From contig NZ_JAMXLA010000001.1 of assembly GCF_024054175.1 (NCBI RefSeq), forward strand, positions 3,254,096-3,318,095: a DNA stretch of 64,000 nucleotides, in the 5' to 3' direction. Source of the DNA: Flavobacterium sp. NRK1 (GTDB lineage Bacteria; Bacteroidota; Bacteroidia; Flavobacteriales; Flavobacteriaceae). Made by a program: the position numbers and the translations under genes. Positions 48,377 through 57,575 of the stretch are shown here, piece after piece. Numbering within the stretch: position 1 is the stretch's first letter; the number at the start of each line of letters is the position of its first letter. The notes beneath the pieces are model-generated. The model did not search any database. It saw only the letters and a list, made by a program, of their open reading frames with translations, and was not told the DNA's origin.

Positions 48377-49231
48377 ATGATACTTGACTATAAGAAACAT
48401 GATCTTTATGGGAAGACACTTATTCAAAAAATTGCGTTGACCTCTCCATTCCGGTTTGATTTTCCCGTCAGTGAACAGGCTTGTTTTTTATACGTGAAGA
48501 AAGGGGAATTTAATTACCGGATAGATGATATAGAGATCAATATTTCCACAGACTATTCCTTATTTCTTAACTGCATCAGTTCCGGAAAACAGATACATAA
48601 TGCTAATTCCGAAAGTAGTTGTGAGATTGTGATCGTAACCTTTTATCCTGAAATACTGAAAAAGATATATGACAGGGAACTACCGTTGATACTACAAGAA
48701 CCGAAAAACAAAATATCAAATAAATCAAGTGAAAAAATAAATAATGACTTCCTGATACAAAAGTATATTGAGGGGCTATTATTTTATTTTGAAAATCCCT
48801 CTCTTATCAATGAAGATATATTGGTACTTAAAGTAAAAGAAATCATACTTTTATTATCCCAGACACAAAATGCGGAAGCGGTACAACTTATACTATCACA
48901 GCTGTTCTCCCCCTCCACTTACACCTTCAAGCAGATTATTGAAGCACATCTTTTTTCTCAACTGACCATTGAAGAGCTCGCCGCGCAAAGCAACTTAAGC
49001 GTGTCTTCATTTAAGCGCGAATTTGCAAAATTGTATAACGACAGTCCCGCCAATTACATCAAAACCAAAAAGCTGGAAAAAGCAGCCGAACTGCTTTTGG
49101 TATCCGATCAGCGTATTACTGAAATAGCGTTTGATTGCGGATTCAGCGACCTGGCCAATTTCACAAAAAGCTTTAACGATAAATATAGTACAACACCAAC
49201 AAACTATCGTGTGCAACGACGAAATGCGTGA
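48377..49231 (+). CDS. AraC family transcriptional regulator
   Basis: A 284-residue regulator. Residues about 180-284 form the AraC DNA-binding domain with two HTHs (LTIEELAAQSNLSVSSFKREFAK and ITEIAFDCGFSDLANFTKSF). The amino-terminal half (VKKGEFNYRIDDIEINISTD) is a cupin-like sensor of the ExsA or YesN style. It lies upstream of a small membrane protein gene and may control it. Confidence 0.9.
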   Translation: MILDYKKHDLYGKTLIQKIALTSPFRFDFPVSEQACFLYVKKGEFNYRIDDIEINISTDYSLFLNCISSGKQIHNANSESSCEIVIVTFYPEILKKIYDRELPLILQEPKNKISNKSSEKINNDFLIQKYIEGLLFYFENPSLINEDILVLKVKEIILLLSQTQNAEAVQLILSQLFSPSTYTFKQIIEAHLFSQLTIEELAAQSNLSVSSFKREFAKLYNDSPANYIKTKKLEKAAELLLVSDQRITEIAFDCGFSDLANFTKSFNDKYSTTPTNYRVQRRNA

Positions 49232-49404
49232 TTGGTACATCACAATTTATAACCAGTAGCCTTAGTAATATACATTCTGACACAGAATGCTTTTTTATGG
49301 TCCAAATTGCCAAATAATTGAACTGATTTACAAAACGTTTATGCTGCAACAGCGGGATATTTGCACTGTATATATTCAATTTTAGTAATTTAAAATAAAG
49401 CAAA

Positions 49405-49890
49405 ATGGGACTATCAAACTTGGGGGGTTTTCATACGGTTGTCGGGGTTGCCGCAATTATAGCAGCAGTTATATCATATGTAAGATATGGCAAGATCAAC
49501 GTAAGCACATCATCGGGAAAAATCTATTTTTACGGAACAATTGTAACTTCATTAACTGCTCTCGGCATCTCAAAACATGGAGGTTTCAATCCTGGGCATG
49601 CTTTCTCGATATTTATTGTAATCTTGATTTTGGCAGCCTTCTATCTCCACAGGAGAAAAAAAGATAGCGGTAAAGCCCGTTATTTTGAAAACTTCTGCCT
49701 GTCTTTTAGTTTTTTCTTATCACTTGTGCCTACCGTTAATGAAACTTTTACCAGAGTACCTATAGGACATCCTTTGGCAAAGGATATTAAAGACCCCATA
49801 ATCGGCACTACCCTTTTGATTTTACTGGTTCTCTTTATTGCAGGCTCAATCTATCAGTTCGTAAAACAGAAGAATAAAATCATACATTGA
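49405..49890 (+). CDS. Small integral membrane protein, unknown function
   Basis: A 161-residue protein with four hydrophobic segments (about 8-25, 42-58, 67-82 and 129-152) and conserved-looking His/Gly residues in NLGGFHTVVG and SKHGGFNPGHAFS. The second half has SFFLSLVPTVNETFTRVP. It could resemble a DUF2306-like membrane protein, but I cannot confirm this. It is 173 bp downstream of the AraC gene. Confidence 0.65.
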   Translation: MGLSNLGGFHTVVGVAAIIAAVISYVRYGKINVSTSSGKIYFYGTIVTSLTALGISKHGGFNPGHAFSIFIVILILAAFYLHRRKKDSGKARYFENFCLSFSFFLSLVPTVNETFTRVPIGHPLAKDIKDPIIGTTLLILLVLFIAGSIYQFVKQKNKIIH

Positions 49891-50062
49891 GATTAATATG
49901 ATAGATTTGTATATATATGCAAAATATAATCCTTTCTTTGATTATACATATGCATCTGAATGCAAACAAAATGGTTAGTTAGTTATGTTCTGTATACTTT
50001 GTTCAAAATCGTACCTTATTTGCACTTCATGGTATCCTAATCCTTGGTATTAATGGAAAGTC
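49891..50062. other. Spacer before repeat copy B
   Basis: Includes a stretch near 50000-50035 that resembles the leader part of copy A (GTACC-2 nt-ATTTG core, 19 of 25 positions alike by eye), possibly an additional decayed element end. No gene. Confidence 0.35.
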
Positions 50063-50181
50063 GATTTCTGCATAGTTATATAGCAGGCACACAACATCGC
50101 ATAACAACACCATTTAAATTATTATAAACAGCAATTTAACTGGTTCACTTTTAACCATTTTATCTTTATTTGTAGATATTT
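50063..50181 (+). repeat. Element end, copy B: displaced mnmE 3' end and decayed terminator
   Basis: Aligns with copy A from 23445 to about 23580, roughly 80 percent by eye. It opens with GATTTCTGCATAGTTATATAG, which in frame reads DFCIVI-stop, matching the MnmE carboxyl end NFCIGK-stop. The right arm of the mnmE terminator (CAATTTAACTGG) is intact while the left arm is degraded. This is best read as an att site left by a related island. Confidence 0.65.
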
Positions 50182-50300
50182 AATAAAAGTTTTTACCCTA
50201 GGGTGATCTAATGAAAAAGCAACAACTGACTGCATAAAATGCGTTTCCATTTTATATAAATACTGCTTTATCATAGATTTAAGGGATTAGAACCAGGGAA

Positions 50301-50372
50301 GCTCTGACATCATAAAGCTATCTGACAGGGACTGAATATGTAATCGATGGCGGTACAGTGCCAACAATTTAA
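50301..50372 (+). pseudogene. C-terminal remnant of an SDR oxidoreductase
   Basis: The frame encodes YLTGTEYVIDGGTVPTI then stop, the standard SDR carboxyl end, preceded by an in-frame stop. The rest of the gene is missing. It lies just upstream of a broken NTF2-like gene, a pairing I recall in Flavobacteriia. Confidence 0.65.
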
Positions 50373-50391
50373 TAATCTTGAAAATAATAAC

Positions 50392-50714
50392 ATGAACTTA
50401 CCGAAAGTAATAACAGACCTAGTTAATGCGCAAAACAGTTTTGACAGCATTGCCTATGCGGATTGTTTTCTGAAACCGGAGTGGTATTTGATGAAGGCAA
50501 GACCCATAAGGGGAAGCCAGAAATCCAGCAGTGGGTTGACGAGGCCAACAAAAAATACATGACCGTGATGAAACCCCTTGAATATACTGAAAATGGCACG
50601 ACAAGTATATTGTCAGCAGAGTGTTCCGGCACATTTCCCGGAAGCCCCATTGTATTAAAATTTCATTTTGATATTGTTGGCGGACTAATCCAGCATTTGA
50701 AAGTAACAGAATAA
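50392..50714 (+). pseudogene. NTF2-like (SnoaL-type) protein, frameshifted
   Basis: The first frame reads MNLPKVITDLVNAQNSFDSI and AYADCF, then loses its frame; the other continues SETGVVFDEGKTHKGKPEIQ and on to IVGGLIQHLKVTE. Adding one T to the TTT run near 50466 restores a 107-residue protein with a cone-shaped NTF2-like fold. The intact protein would typically hold a small hydrophobic ligand; partner SDR lost. Confidence 0.75.
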
Positions 50715-51024
50715 GAAAAAAAGGGAGGGGTGTCTGGTTTTCAGTCACTCTCTTGTATTAACAGCTTAAATCATGAGTTATTGCAAAGCCATATAGAGGC
50801 AATGCAATTCTAAGATAAGAAAGCATTGCATTAAATTACCACAATAATAAGATTATCAATATCGGCCTGTGTCAAAAAATTGAATATCATAAACAAAATC
50901 AATAATCTAGCAAACTGTCGTTTTTAAATCTAAAAACATATCATAAGAAGAATTATATCGAAAAAACCCATCTCAAATCAAAAGAGACAATATCGGCAAT
51001 ACTATAAATTGAGCTTGACAATAC
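50715..51024. other. 310 bp between convergent genes
   Basis: Contains a pyrimidine-rich/GT-rich segment after 50714 and AT-rich DNA before the MFS stop. No gene, repeat or clear terminator seen. Confidence 0.4.
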
Positions 51025-52296
51025 TCATAGCTTTTTCTCAATTTTTATCAGCGGGATACTTATTAAAGAAATAAAGGCCATAAATGCAGCAGTTACAAAA
51101 AATATATTACCCTTGAGCATGTCATAAATAAAAGCCCCGCTTACTAAGCCTATTATACTGGCAAGACTACCCGCACTACTTGCTGTACCCTGAATAGACC
51201 CCTGTGTGTTTTCATCACCTGTATTAGATAATAAAGCAACAAAAGAAGGCCACATGATTCCATTACCTAATGCAAAAAACAAAGCACCGGTATACATTAT
51301 AACAATAGTATTAAATGCCAGACATATAAAGCAAATAGCCAGCAATAAACCACCTGCAATTACCAGACTGGCTCCTGAAAATTTCTTCCCTAAAAAAGAC
51401 AGCACCGGTCCCTGGACAATAACCAATGCACCACTCAGAAACGAGAAAAATACACCAAGCTGTAATACACTCCATTTCAGTTCGCCTGCGGCATAAACAG
51501 GAAAGGCCACATAAAAAAAATTAAAAGCCAGAAAGATTAGAAAGTACAGCAATAAAAAATACGGAACCATAGGTATGTTAAAAACCTTAAAGAGCGGCAG
51601 CTTGATGCTTCTTATTTTCTTAATCAATTGAGCTTTGGGTTGTTCCATAACATTTGCTTCTACTTTAATAATGCGGCTTTCATGTACATAAAAATAAATT
51701 ACAAATATTGCCGCGAGCGATATTAATGAGGTAGCTATTACAGGCAAAAGATTACCTAGTTTTGTAGCGCCAAGCAATCCTGCCAAAAGCGGACCGAAAA
51801 TTAACCCAAGGTTTGATGCCGCTGATATTTTTCCGAAATTCTTTTTCCTGTCTTCCTTTTTAGAAATATCTGCTACATAAGCATTAGCAACAGATATACT
51901 TCCCCCTGTAAGTCCGTCCAGCGCCCTGGCAAAAAATATCAGAATAAGTGGTATACTAAATACCATAGGTCCGTTTATATGTAAGGTAGCTGTAAGCTTG
52001 GGCGGTACTAATAAACCTGCTGTAAAAATAAGCCATCCGGTAAATGTCCCTACACTGCTTAGAAGTAAAATCTTCTTCCGGCCTATCCTGTCAGACCAAT
52101 TACCCAGTACAGGCGCACCTATTAGCTGAAATATAGAATACATTGCGCCTAAGAGTGCGTACATGTATTCATTACCACCCATGTTTAAAACAATAATAAC
52201 TAAAAATGGCAATACAACACTCATTCCGAGCATATTGATAAAAGTTACAAGCAGAACAGGAAATAATCCGGGCTTAATTGTAGTATCTTCTGTCAT
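51025..52296 (-). CDS. MFS transporter (drug efflux, TetA-like)
   Basis: A 423-residue, twelve-helix major facilitator protein. The loop 2-3 motif GNWSDRIGRKKILLLSSVG and the helix-5 region ASNLGLIFGPLLAGLLGA resemble TetA/Bcr-type drug exporters. It follows the betaine permease gene by 26 bp on the same strand, so it may be cotranscribed with that importer. A role in osmolyte or toxic-compound export is possible; the substrate is unknown. Confidence 0.88.
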   Translation of the reverse strand: MTEDTTIKPGLFPVLLVTFINMLGMSVVLPFLVIIVLNMGGNEYMYALLGAMYSIFQLIGAPVLGNWSDRIGRKKILLLSSVGTFTGWLIFTAGLLVPPKLTATLHINGPMVFSIPLILIFFARALDGLTGGSISVANAYVADISKKEDRKKNFGKISAASNLGLIFGPLLAGLLGATKLGNLLPVIATSLISLAAIFVIYFYVHESRIIKVEANVMEQPKAQLIKKIRSIKLPLFKVFNIPMVPYFLLLYFLIFLAFNFFYVAFPVYAAGELKWSVLQLGVFFSFLSGALVIVQGPVLSFLGKKFSGASLVIAGGLLLAICFICLAFNTIVIMYTGALFFALGNGIMWPSFVALLSNTGDENTQGSIQGTASSAGSLASIIGLVSGAFIYDMLKGNIFFVTAAFMAFISLISIPLIKIEKKL

Positions 52297-52322
52297 TTGT
52301 TACCAATTTATTGTTTAACAAT

Positions 52323-53891
52323 TCATTTTTTATCGAGATAATTTTTTAATTGAGTGATAGTATTTATGGTAAGCTTTTTTGCCTGTTCTTCCCGCATCAT
52401 CAGAGCATAGGCATTGTTAAATCCAATTGGTCTTAGCCAGCGAATACCATACTTTTTCTGAAATTCGGTATTCACATAATTATATGTTTTATCACTACTT
52501 TTAGTAACATTATTGGCAGTTTTCTTATCGGTATTTAATATTGCCAATAGGCCGGTACCAGTATATTCAGGATAAAAATCTATCTGATCGTTTACTAAAG
52601 CATCAAAACATATTTTTGTACCACCCAAACCTGTTTTTGTAGCCACCTGATAATTAGTATTTCCTTTTATAAGCATACTGTACATTTCGGCAAGTATATA
52701 TTGTTCTCCAAAAACTTTTGAACCTATCCTTATCATCTGGCCTTTTCCATTTTTAGGCTTTTTATATAATCCTGCTTCAATCAAAAATTCACGGGCCACT
52801 TTTTTAGGGCTTTGATGCATATAGTCAGTTTTATAATTAAGGCTTGTCATAACAGAATCATTGATCTTTCCTGCTAATAAATTCAATGCATCTTCAAGTC
52901 CGGGGAATTTATTTAATACCGATTTGGATATAATTGGAGCTGCATAATAAGGCGGAAATATTTTTTTATCATCTTCAAGTATTTTCAGATTAAACGCTTT
53001 CAGCCTTCCGTCTGTAGAGTAACCGCTAATCACGTCAATTTCCTTTTCAAAAACAGCCTTATACATTACTGCATCATTAAGCACTGTAGTATGTATTTTA
53101 AGGCCGTATACAGACCGTAGGCCTAGATCTCCATCAGAACGGCCCATAAACTCAGGTGTAAAACCTGCAGATAATTTAGATGTATAATCTCCTGGCAAAA
53201 GATAAAAGCTTCCAAGCACAACTATTGTTACCGGAAAAATATACAGTACTCTTTTAAGCTTTTTAAACTTTAATTTTTGAACCAATGCCAGCAACATATC
53301 AAGAACAATGGCAAGTAACGCAGCCGGTATTGCCCCGGCCAGTATCATATTTGTATTATTAAGCGAAATTCCACCAAATATGAATTCTCCCAATCCACCT
53401 GCCGCTATATAAGATGCGAGAGTTGCTACCCCCACATTTATAACAGTTGCTGTACGAATACCTGCAAGGATAAAAGGCATAGATAAAGGAAGTTCAACAT
53501 TAAAAAGTATTTGCTTTTTACTCATTCCCAAAGCCCTGGCCGATTCAATAACATAACGGTCTACACCGATAATGCCTGTATAAGTATTACGAATAATTGG
53601 CAACAAGGCATACAGCAATAAAGCAACTATGGCAGGCTTTGCCCCTATACCTAAAGCAGGAATCATAAAACCTAAAAGGGCAATACTCGGAATAGTTTGT
53701 AGAATACCTGCTGAACCCAGAACCACTCCCGAATATTTTTTATGGCGGGATATAAATATTCCTAATGGGAGGCCAATGGCTATAGCCAGGATCAATGACA
53801 TAAATGTAAGCCCTACATGCTGTAAAGTCTGAGTAATCAGTTTATCTGATTCGGAACTCATAAATTCCCACAAAGTTTGTTCGTTACTCAT
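52323..53891 (-). CDS. Betaine/choline ABC transporter: fused permease and substrate-binding domain
   Basis: A 522-residue fusion. Residues 1 to about 215 are a binding-protein-dependent permease (SESDKLITQTLQHVGLTFMS, the EAA-like loop ESARALGMSKKQILFNVELP) with about six helices; from about 240 a periplasmic glycine-betaine-type binding domain follows (GSKVFGEQYILAEMYSMLI, VATKTGLGGTKICFDALV, YPEYTGTGLLAI). OpuC/OpuF-like systems import betaine or carnitine under osmotic stress. It overlaps the ATPase gene by 8 bp. The exact ligand is not determined. Confidence 0.9.
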   Translation of the reverse strand: MSNEQTLWEFMSSESDKLITQTLQHVGLTFMSLILAIAIGLPLGIFISRHKKYSGVVLGSAGILQTIPSIALLGFMIPALGIGAKPAIVALLLYALLPIIRNTYTGIIGVDRYVIESARALGMSKKQILFNVELPLSMPFILAGIRTATVINVGVATLASYIAAGGLGEFIFGGISLNNTNMILAGAIPAALLAIVLDMLLALVQKLKFKKLKRVLYIFPVTIVVLGSFYLLPGDYTSKLSAGFTPEFMGRSDGDLGLRSVYGLKIHTTVLNDAVMYKAVFEKEIDVISGYSTDGRLKAFNLKILEDDKKIFPPYYAAPIISKSVLNKFPGLEDALNLLAGKINDSVMTSLNYKTDYMHQSPKKVAREFLIEAGLYKKPKNGKGQMIRIGSKVFGEQYILAEMYSMLIKGNTNYQVATKTGLGGTKICFDALVNDQIDFYPEYTGTGLLAILNTDKKTANNVTKSSDKTYNYVNTEFQKKYGIRWLRPIGFNNAYALMMREEQAKKLTINTITQLKNYLDKK

Positions 53892-54819
53892 AGCCCTGTG
53901 ATTGCTGATATTTATGAAATGCGTTTGTTATTTCTTCAAAAGCGCCCCTTTCTTTAGTTGCCATTTTTTCATTAGAAAAGCGCTGAAGGGTATCCCAAAC
54001 GCTCGTATCTTCTGATAATCTCATCTGTTTCATATAAGCTGTATCCCTCGGAAGGTAGGATTTTATGTCTCCCAGGGTAACTGTCTTAAATTCCAGGGTA
54101 AGCCTAAAGTTTTCTAAAAATCCCTTAGCAAAATCATTCACAGGCTTGTAAAGCAACTCTTTGGGAGCACCTATCTGAACAATTTCTCCTTTATCCATGA
54201 GGCATATTCTATCACCCAGTTCAAAAGCTTCCTGCACATCGTGCGTTACCATAATAATGGTTTTTCGCTTCAATTCATCCAGTTCCTTAAACTCAGCATG
54301 TATACTGGAACGAGTAATATTATCTAAGGCTCCGAAAGGCTCATCCATAAGCAATATGGAAGTGTCGGTCATTAGTGCCCTGGCAAGACCAACCCTTTGC
54401 TGCTGGCCTCCACTCAATTCATGTGGATACAATACAAGATTATCTTCAGATAAATGAAGCTTATCTATGAGTTCTCCAGTACGTTGTTTTATTTTATTAG
54501 TGTCCCATCCTAAAAGTTTTGGACCAACAGCAATATTCTCTGCAACAGTATAATGGGGAAATAAACCTATATTTTGCATCAAAAAACCGATATTCTTACG
54601 AAGCGCTTCGGGCCTTTGATTTGCTATATTCTTACCGACAATCAAAATTTCACCCGAATCAGGTTCAATAAGCCGGTTGATCATCTTTAAGGTGGTCGTC
54701 TTGCCACAACCACTTGTTCCCAAAAGTACCATGGTCTCTCCTTCCTCTACCGTCATAGAAATATTTTTTACAGCTAAAGAGTACCCAAAACTCTTGCTGA
54801 CAGCATTGAATTCAATCAT
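53884..54819 (-). CDS. Betaine/choline ABC transporter ATPase (OpuCA/ProV-like)
   Basis: A 311-residue ATPase: Walker A GTSGCGKTT, signature LSGGQQQRVGLARAL, Walker B LLMDEPFGALD and H-loop MVTHDVQEAFEL are all canonical. A short C-terminal tail is present in place of tandem CBS domains typical of OpuA. It is the first gene of the operon ATPase, permease/binding fusion, MFS; the upstream sequence is AT-rich and close to repeat copy C. Confidence 0.93.
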   Translation of the reverse strand: MIEFNAVSKSFGYSLAVKNISMTVEEGETMVLLGTSGCGKTTTLKMINRLIEPDSGEILIVGKNIANQRPEALRKNIGFLMQNIGLFPHYTVAENIAVGPKLLGWDTNKIKQRTGELIDKLHLSEDNLVLYPHELSGGQQQRVGLARALMTDTSILLMDEPFGALDNITRSSIHAEFKELDELKRKTIIMVTHDVQEAFELGDRICLMDKGEIVQIGAPKELLYKPVNDFAKGFLENFRLTLEFKTVTLGDIKSYLPRDTAYMKQMRLSEDTSVWDTLQRFSNEKMATKERGAFEEITNAFHKYQQSQGYE

Positions 54820-55021
54820 GGTGATACGCTGTATACCAGCTCTACGCTTTTATTTATAATTAAAAAACTAAAGATACCAAAAACGGAGTTAAAGTGCTAT
54901 GAGCAAAATCAAATTATATCTTAACCTTATCGGATACCGTAACCGTTTTTCAATATTACCCTGCATTTAATCATATATTTTTACCTGAATAAGAACATCC
55001 CATGCTAATGCGAAAAAATTA

Positions 55022-55126
55022 AATGATGTTTGTCTCAAACTTGTACTTTATTTTTACCTCGTCCTAAAGTTGTCCTCAGGAATCCTTTTGAGGCGAAAAC
55101 ATGGCACACAGAGACATACTTAGCCA
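55022..55126 (+). repeat. Element end, copy C: leader segment
   Basis: Aligns with copy A 23571-23675 (TGATGTTTG, TACCTCGTCCTAAA, then GGCACACAGAGACA). It continues where copy B stops, so B and C together equal one complete element end interrupted by 50182-55021. The excisionase and integrase genes that follow copy A are absent after copy C. Confidence 0.65.
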
Positions 55127-55200
55127 ACATTATGACTAATCTTTACTATCACAAAAAAGTTAAAATTAGAATTAATACCTAAAATTAAAAGTAATACTAT

Positions 55201-55208
55201 TAAATTTG
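55201..55208 (+). promoter_or_regulatory. Candidate -7 box of the tetR-type gene
   Basis: TAAATTTG fits TAnnTTTG, 18 bp before the ATG at 55226. The earlier GTG at 55208 overlaps the box and is unlikely to be the start. Confidence 0.45.
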
Positions 55209-55225
55209 TGAACAAATATTTTAAA

Positions 55226-55897
55226 ATGCGAGTTATTCTATCTAATGTTAAGCTAATCATTAACGAAAATATTTATTTAAAAGATCCCGAAAGTTCAGCA
55301 TTGGGTAAAAGAATATTGAATGAAAGTATCTTACTTATAGATGAAATAGGTTTTGAAGCTTTTACTTTTAAAAAACTTGGACAAAAAATTGACAGTAATG
55401 AAAGCTCCATATACAGATATTTTGAAAACAAACATAAATTGTTAATATATCTCACTTCATGGTACTGGAGCTGGATGGAGTATCGTTTGGTTTTTGAAAC
55501 TGCTAATTTTGAAGATGCCGGTGAACGGTTGAAAAAAACAATTTTATTATTTACAGAAGAGATTAAGGACGATTTATCTACCGACCATATTAATGAATCT
55601 GTATTACAGCGAATAATTATAACCGATTTTACAAAAACAATTTTAACAAAGGAAGTCGATCTTGAAAACAAAGAAGGTTTCTTTTTAATTTATAAACGTG
55701 TAATACACCGTATTTCACAACTCATAAAAGAGGTAAACAGTAATTATCCATACCCCGACTCACTTGCAAGCTCTATAGTCGAAGGGGCTCTGCATCAGCA
55801 TTTTTTAAAGCAGCATTTAAAATCTATAACTAACTGTGATGATTCTGTTACACCTGCCGATTTTTATATGGATTTGGTTAACAAAGTTTTAAATTAA
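55226..55897 (+). CDS. TetR family transcriptional regulator
   Basis: A 223-residue regulator from the ATG at 55226. The amino-terminal HTH (ILLIDEIGFEAFTFKKLGQK, SNESSIYRYFENKHKLLIYL) is typical of TetR/AcrR. The ligand-binding half is unlike a known subgroup by eye. It lies 4 bp before an ABC transporter gene and probably controls the ABC-HlyD-TolC exporter unit. Confidence 0.88.
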   Translation: MRVILSNVKLIINENIYLKDPESSALGKRILNESILLIDEIGFEAFTFKKLGQKIDSNESSIYRYFENKHKLLIYLTSWYWSWMEYRLVFETANFEDAGERLKKTILLFTEEIKDDLSTDHINESVLQRIIITDFTKTILTKEVDLENKEGFFLIYKRVIHRISQLIKEVNSNYPYPDSLASSIVEGALHQHFLKQHLKSITNCDDSVTPADFYMDLVNKVLN

Positions 55898-55901
55898 AGA
55901 T

Positions 55902-57575
55902 ATGACTCCATTAAAACGATTTTATAATTTACTTAAACTGGATAAAAAAGATATATATCAAATTATTTTTTATGCAGCTTTTTCAGGGCTTATAAGCCTC
56001 TCTTTACCTTTGGGTGTACAAGCCATCGTAAATTTTATACAGGGAGGACAGGTAAGTATATCATGGATAGTACTAATAATAATAGTAACCCTTGGTGTAG
56101 CATTGGTAGGTATATTAACACTTATGCAGTTAAGGATAACTGAAAACCTTCAGCAGAAAATATTTATACGGTCTTCATTTGAATTTGCATACCGCCTACC
56201 TAAATTAAGCTTTAATGCACTTTATGATAAATACCCACCTGAAGTGGCTAACCGCTTTTTTGATACTCTTACAATACAAAAAGGAACATCCAAACTGTTA
56301 CTGGATTTTACTACTGCCCTGCTACAGGTAAGTCTGGGTTTAATATTATTATCACTTTATCACCCCTTCTTTATAATATTTGGTTTGTTACTGGTTGTAA
56401 TACTTTATATTATCTTTAAATTTTCATTTCAGGAAGGATTGAACACCAGCCTTAAAGAATCTACCTTTAAGTATAAAGTAGCATACTGGTTACAGGAAAT
56501 AGCCCGAAATAAAAATACTTTTGGCAGGAAAAGTAATTTTGATTACTCCCTTAATAAGACTGATAAACTGGTAAACAACTATGTTTCATTTAGAGAAAAG
56601 CACTTTAATGTCATAAAAAGACAGTTTTCCCAGCTTATAGTCTATAAGGTTTTTATAACAGCCGGACTTCTGTCTGTAGGTGGGTTTTTAGTACTTAGCC
56701 AAAAAATGAACATCGGGCAGTTTGTTGCTGCCGAAATTATAATACTGCTTATCATCAACTCGGTAGAGAAAATCATCATAGGTCTTGAAACCTTATACGA
56801 TGTACTTACAGCTGTCGAGAAAATTGGAGTAGTAACTGATCTTGAAATTCAGGAAGATTTTAAAAGTACTAAAGCTGATCTTTTTGAAAATGACATTACT
56901 TTAGAAACTGAGGAAATGAGCTACCGTTATCCGGATAACGATATTGATATCATCAAAAAAGTAAACCTCAAAATTCTTCCTTCTGAAAAAGTATTTATTA
57001 CCGGTAATAATAATTCAGGTAAAACAACATTAGTAAGGCTGCTCTCCGGTTTTTTAGCTCCTTCATCCGGAACTCTATATGCCAATGACAATATCATAAA
57101 AAAATCAGACAATGGATGCTACAAAGACAGAATAGGTGTTGTTATGCAGGATGACTCGCTTTTTGAAGGCACTCTTTTGGAGAATTTAACTTTTAATAAT
57201 CCGCATATTCAGGGTGAAGATATTAAATGGGCTTTAAATGCTGTTGGCCTTACTACAATAGTAAAAAGGCTGCCTATGGGACTGGAAACACCAATTAATC
57301 CTGACGGAAGACAGTTAACAAGATCTGTAATCCAGAAGATAATGATTGCACGGGCAATAATTACCCGTCCTAAAATATTGTTCCTGGAAGAGCCAACAAT
57401 AAGTATGGATGCAGAAACAGCACAAAAGATTACTGATTTCCTGGTAAATCCACAAAACAACTGGACAGTTATAGTATCATCTGTAGATGAGTACTGGAAA
57501 GGAGCCTGCGACAGGCATATTAAAATGAGTAACGGAGAGATTGTTAACGATACTAAAAATAGAGACAATGCTTAA
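55902..57575 (+). CDS. ABC exporter (peptidase-less T1SS type) with degenerate ATPase signature
   Basis: A 557-residue half-transporter: about residues 15-300 form a six-helix membrane domain with no peptidase domain, then a nucleotide-binding domain with intact Walker A GNNNSGKT (368-375), but the signature reads GRQLTRSVIQKI (469-480) instead of LSGGQ, Walker B ends LEEP (acidic pair shifted to Glu-Glu, 496-497), and the H-loop region VSSVDEYW lacks His. It is coupled to the HlyD gene by an 8-bp overlap and belongs to a type I secretion-like unit. Confidence 0.85.
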   Translation: MTPLKRFYNLLKLDKKDIYQIIFYAAFSGLISLSLPLGVQAIVNFIQGGQVSISWIVLIIIVTLGVALVGILTLMQLRITENLQQKIFIRSSFEFAYRLPKLSFNALYDKYPPEVANRFFDTLTIQKGTSKLLLDFTTALLQVSLGLILLSLYHPFFIIFGLLLVVILYIIFKFSFQEGLNTSLKESTFKYKVAYWLQEIARNKNTFGRKSNFDYSLNKTDKLVNNYVSFREKHFNVIKRQFSQLIVYKVFITAGLLSVGGFLVLSQKMNIGQFVAAEIIILLIINSVEKIIIGLETLYDVLTAVEKIGVVTDLEIQEDFKSTKADLFENDITLETEEMSYRYPDNDIDIIKKVNLKILPSEKVFITGNNNSGKTTLVRLLSGFLAPSSGTLYANDNIIKKSDNGCYKDRIGVVMQDDSLFEGTLLENLTFNNPHIQGEDIKWALNAVGLTTIVKRLPMGLETPINPDGRQLTRSVIQKIMIARAIITRPKILFLEEPTISMDAETAQKITDFLVNPQNNWTVIVSSVDEYWKGACDRHIKMSNGEIVNDTKNRDNA

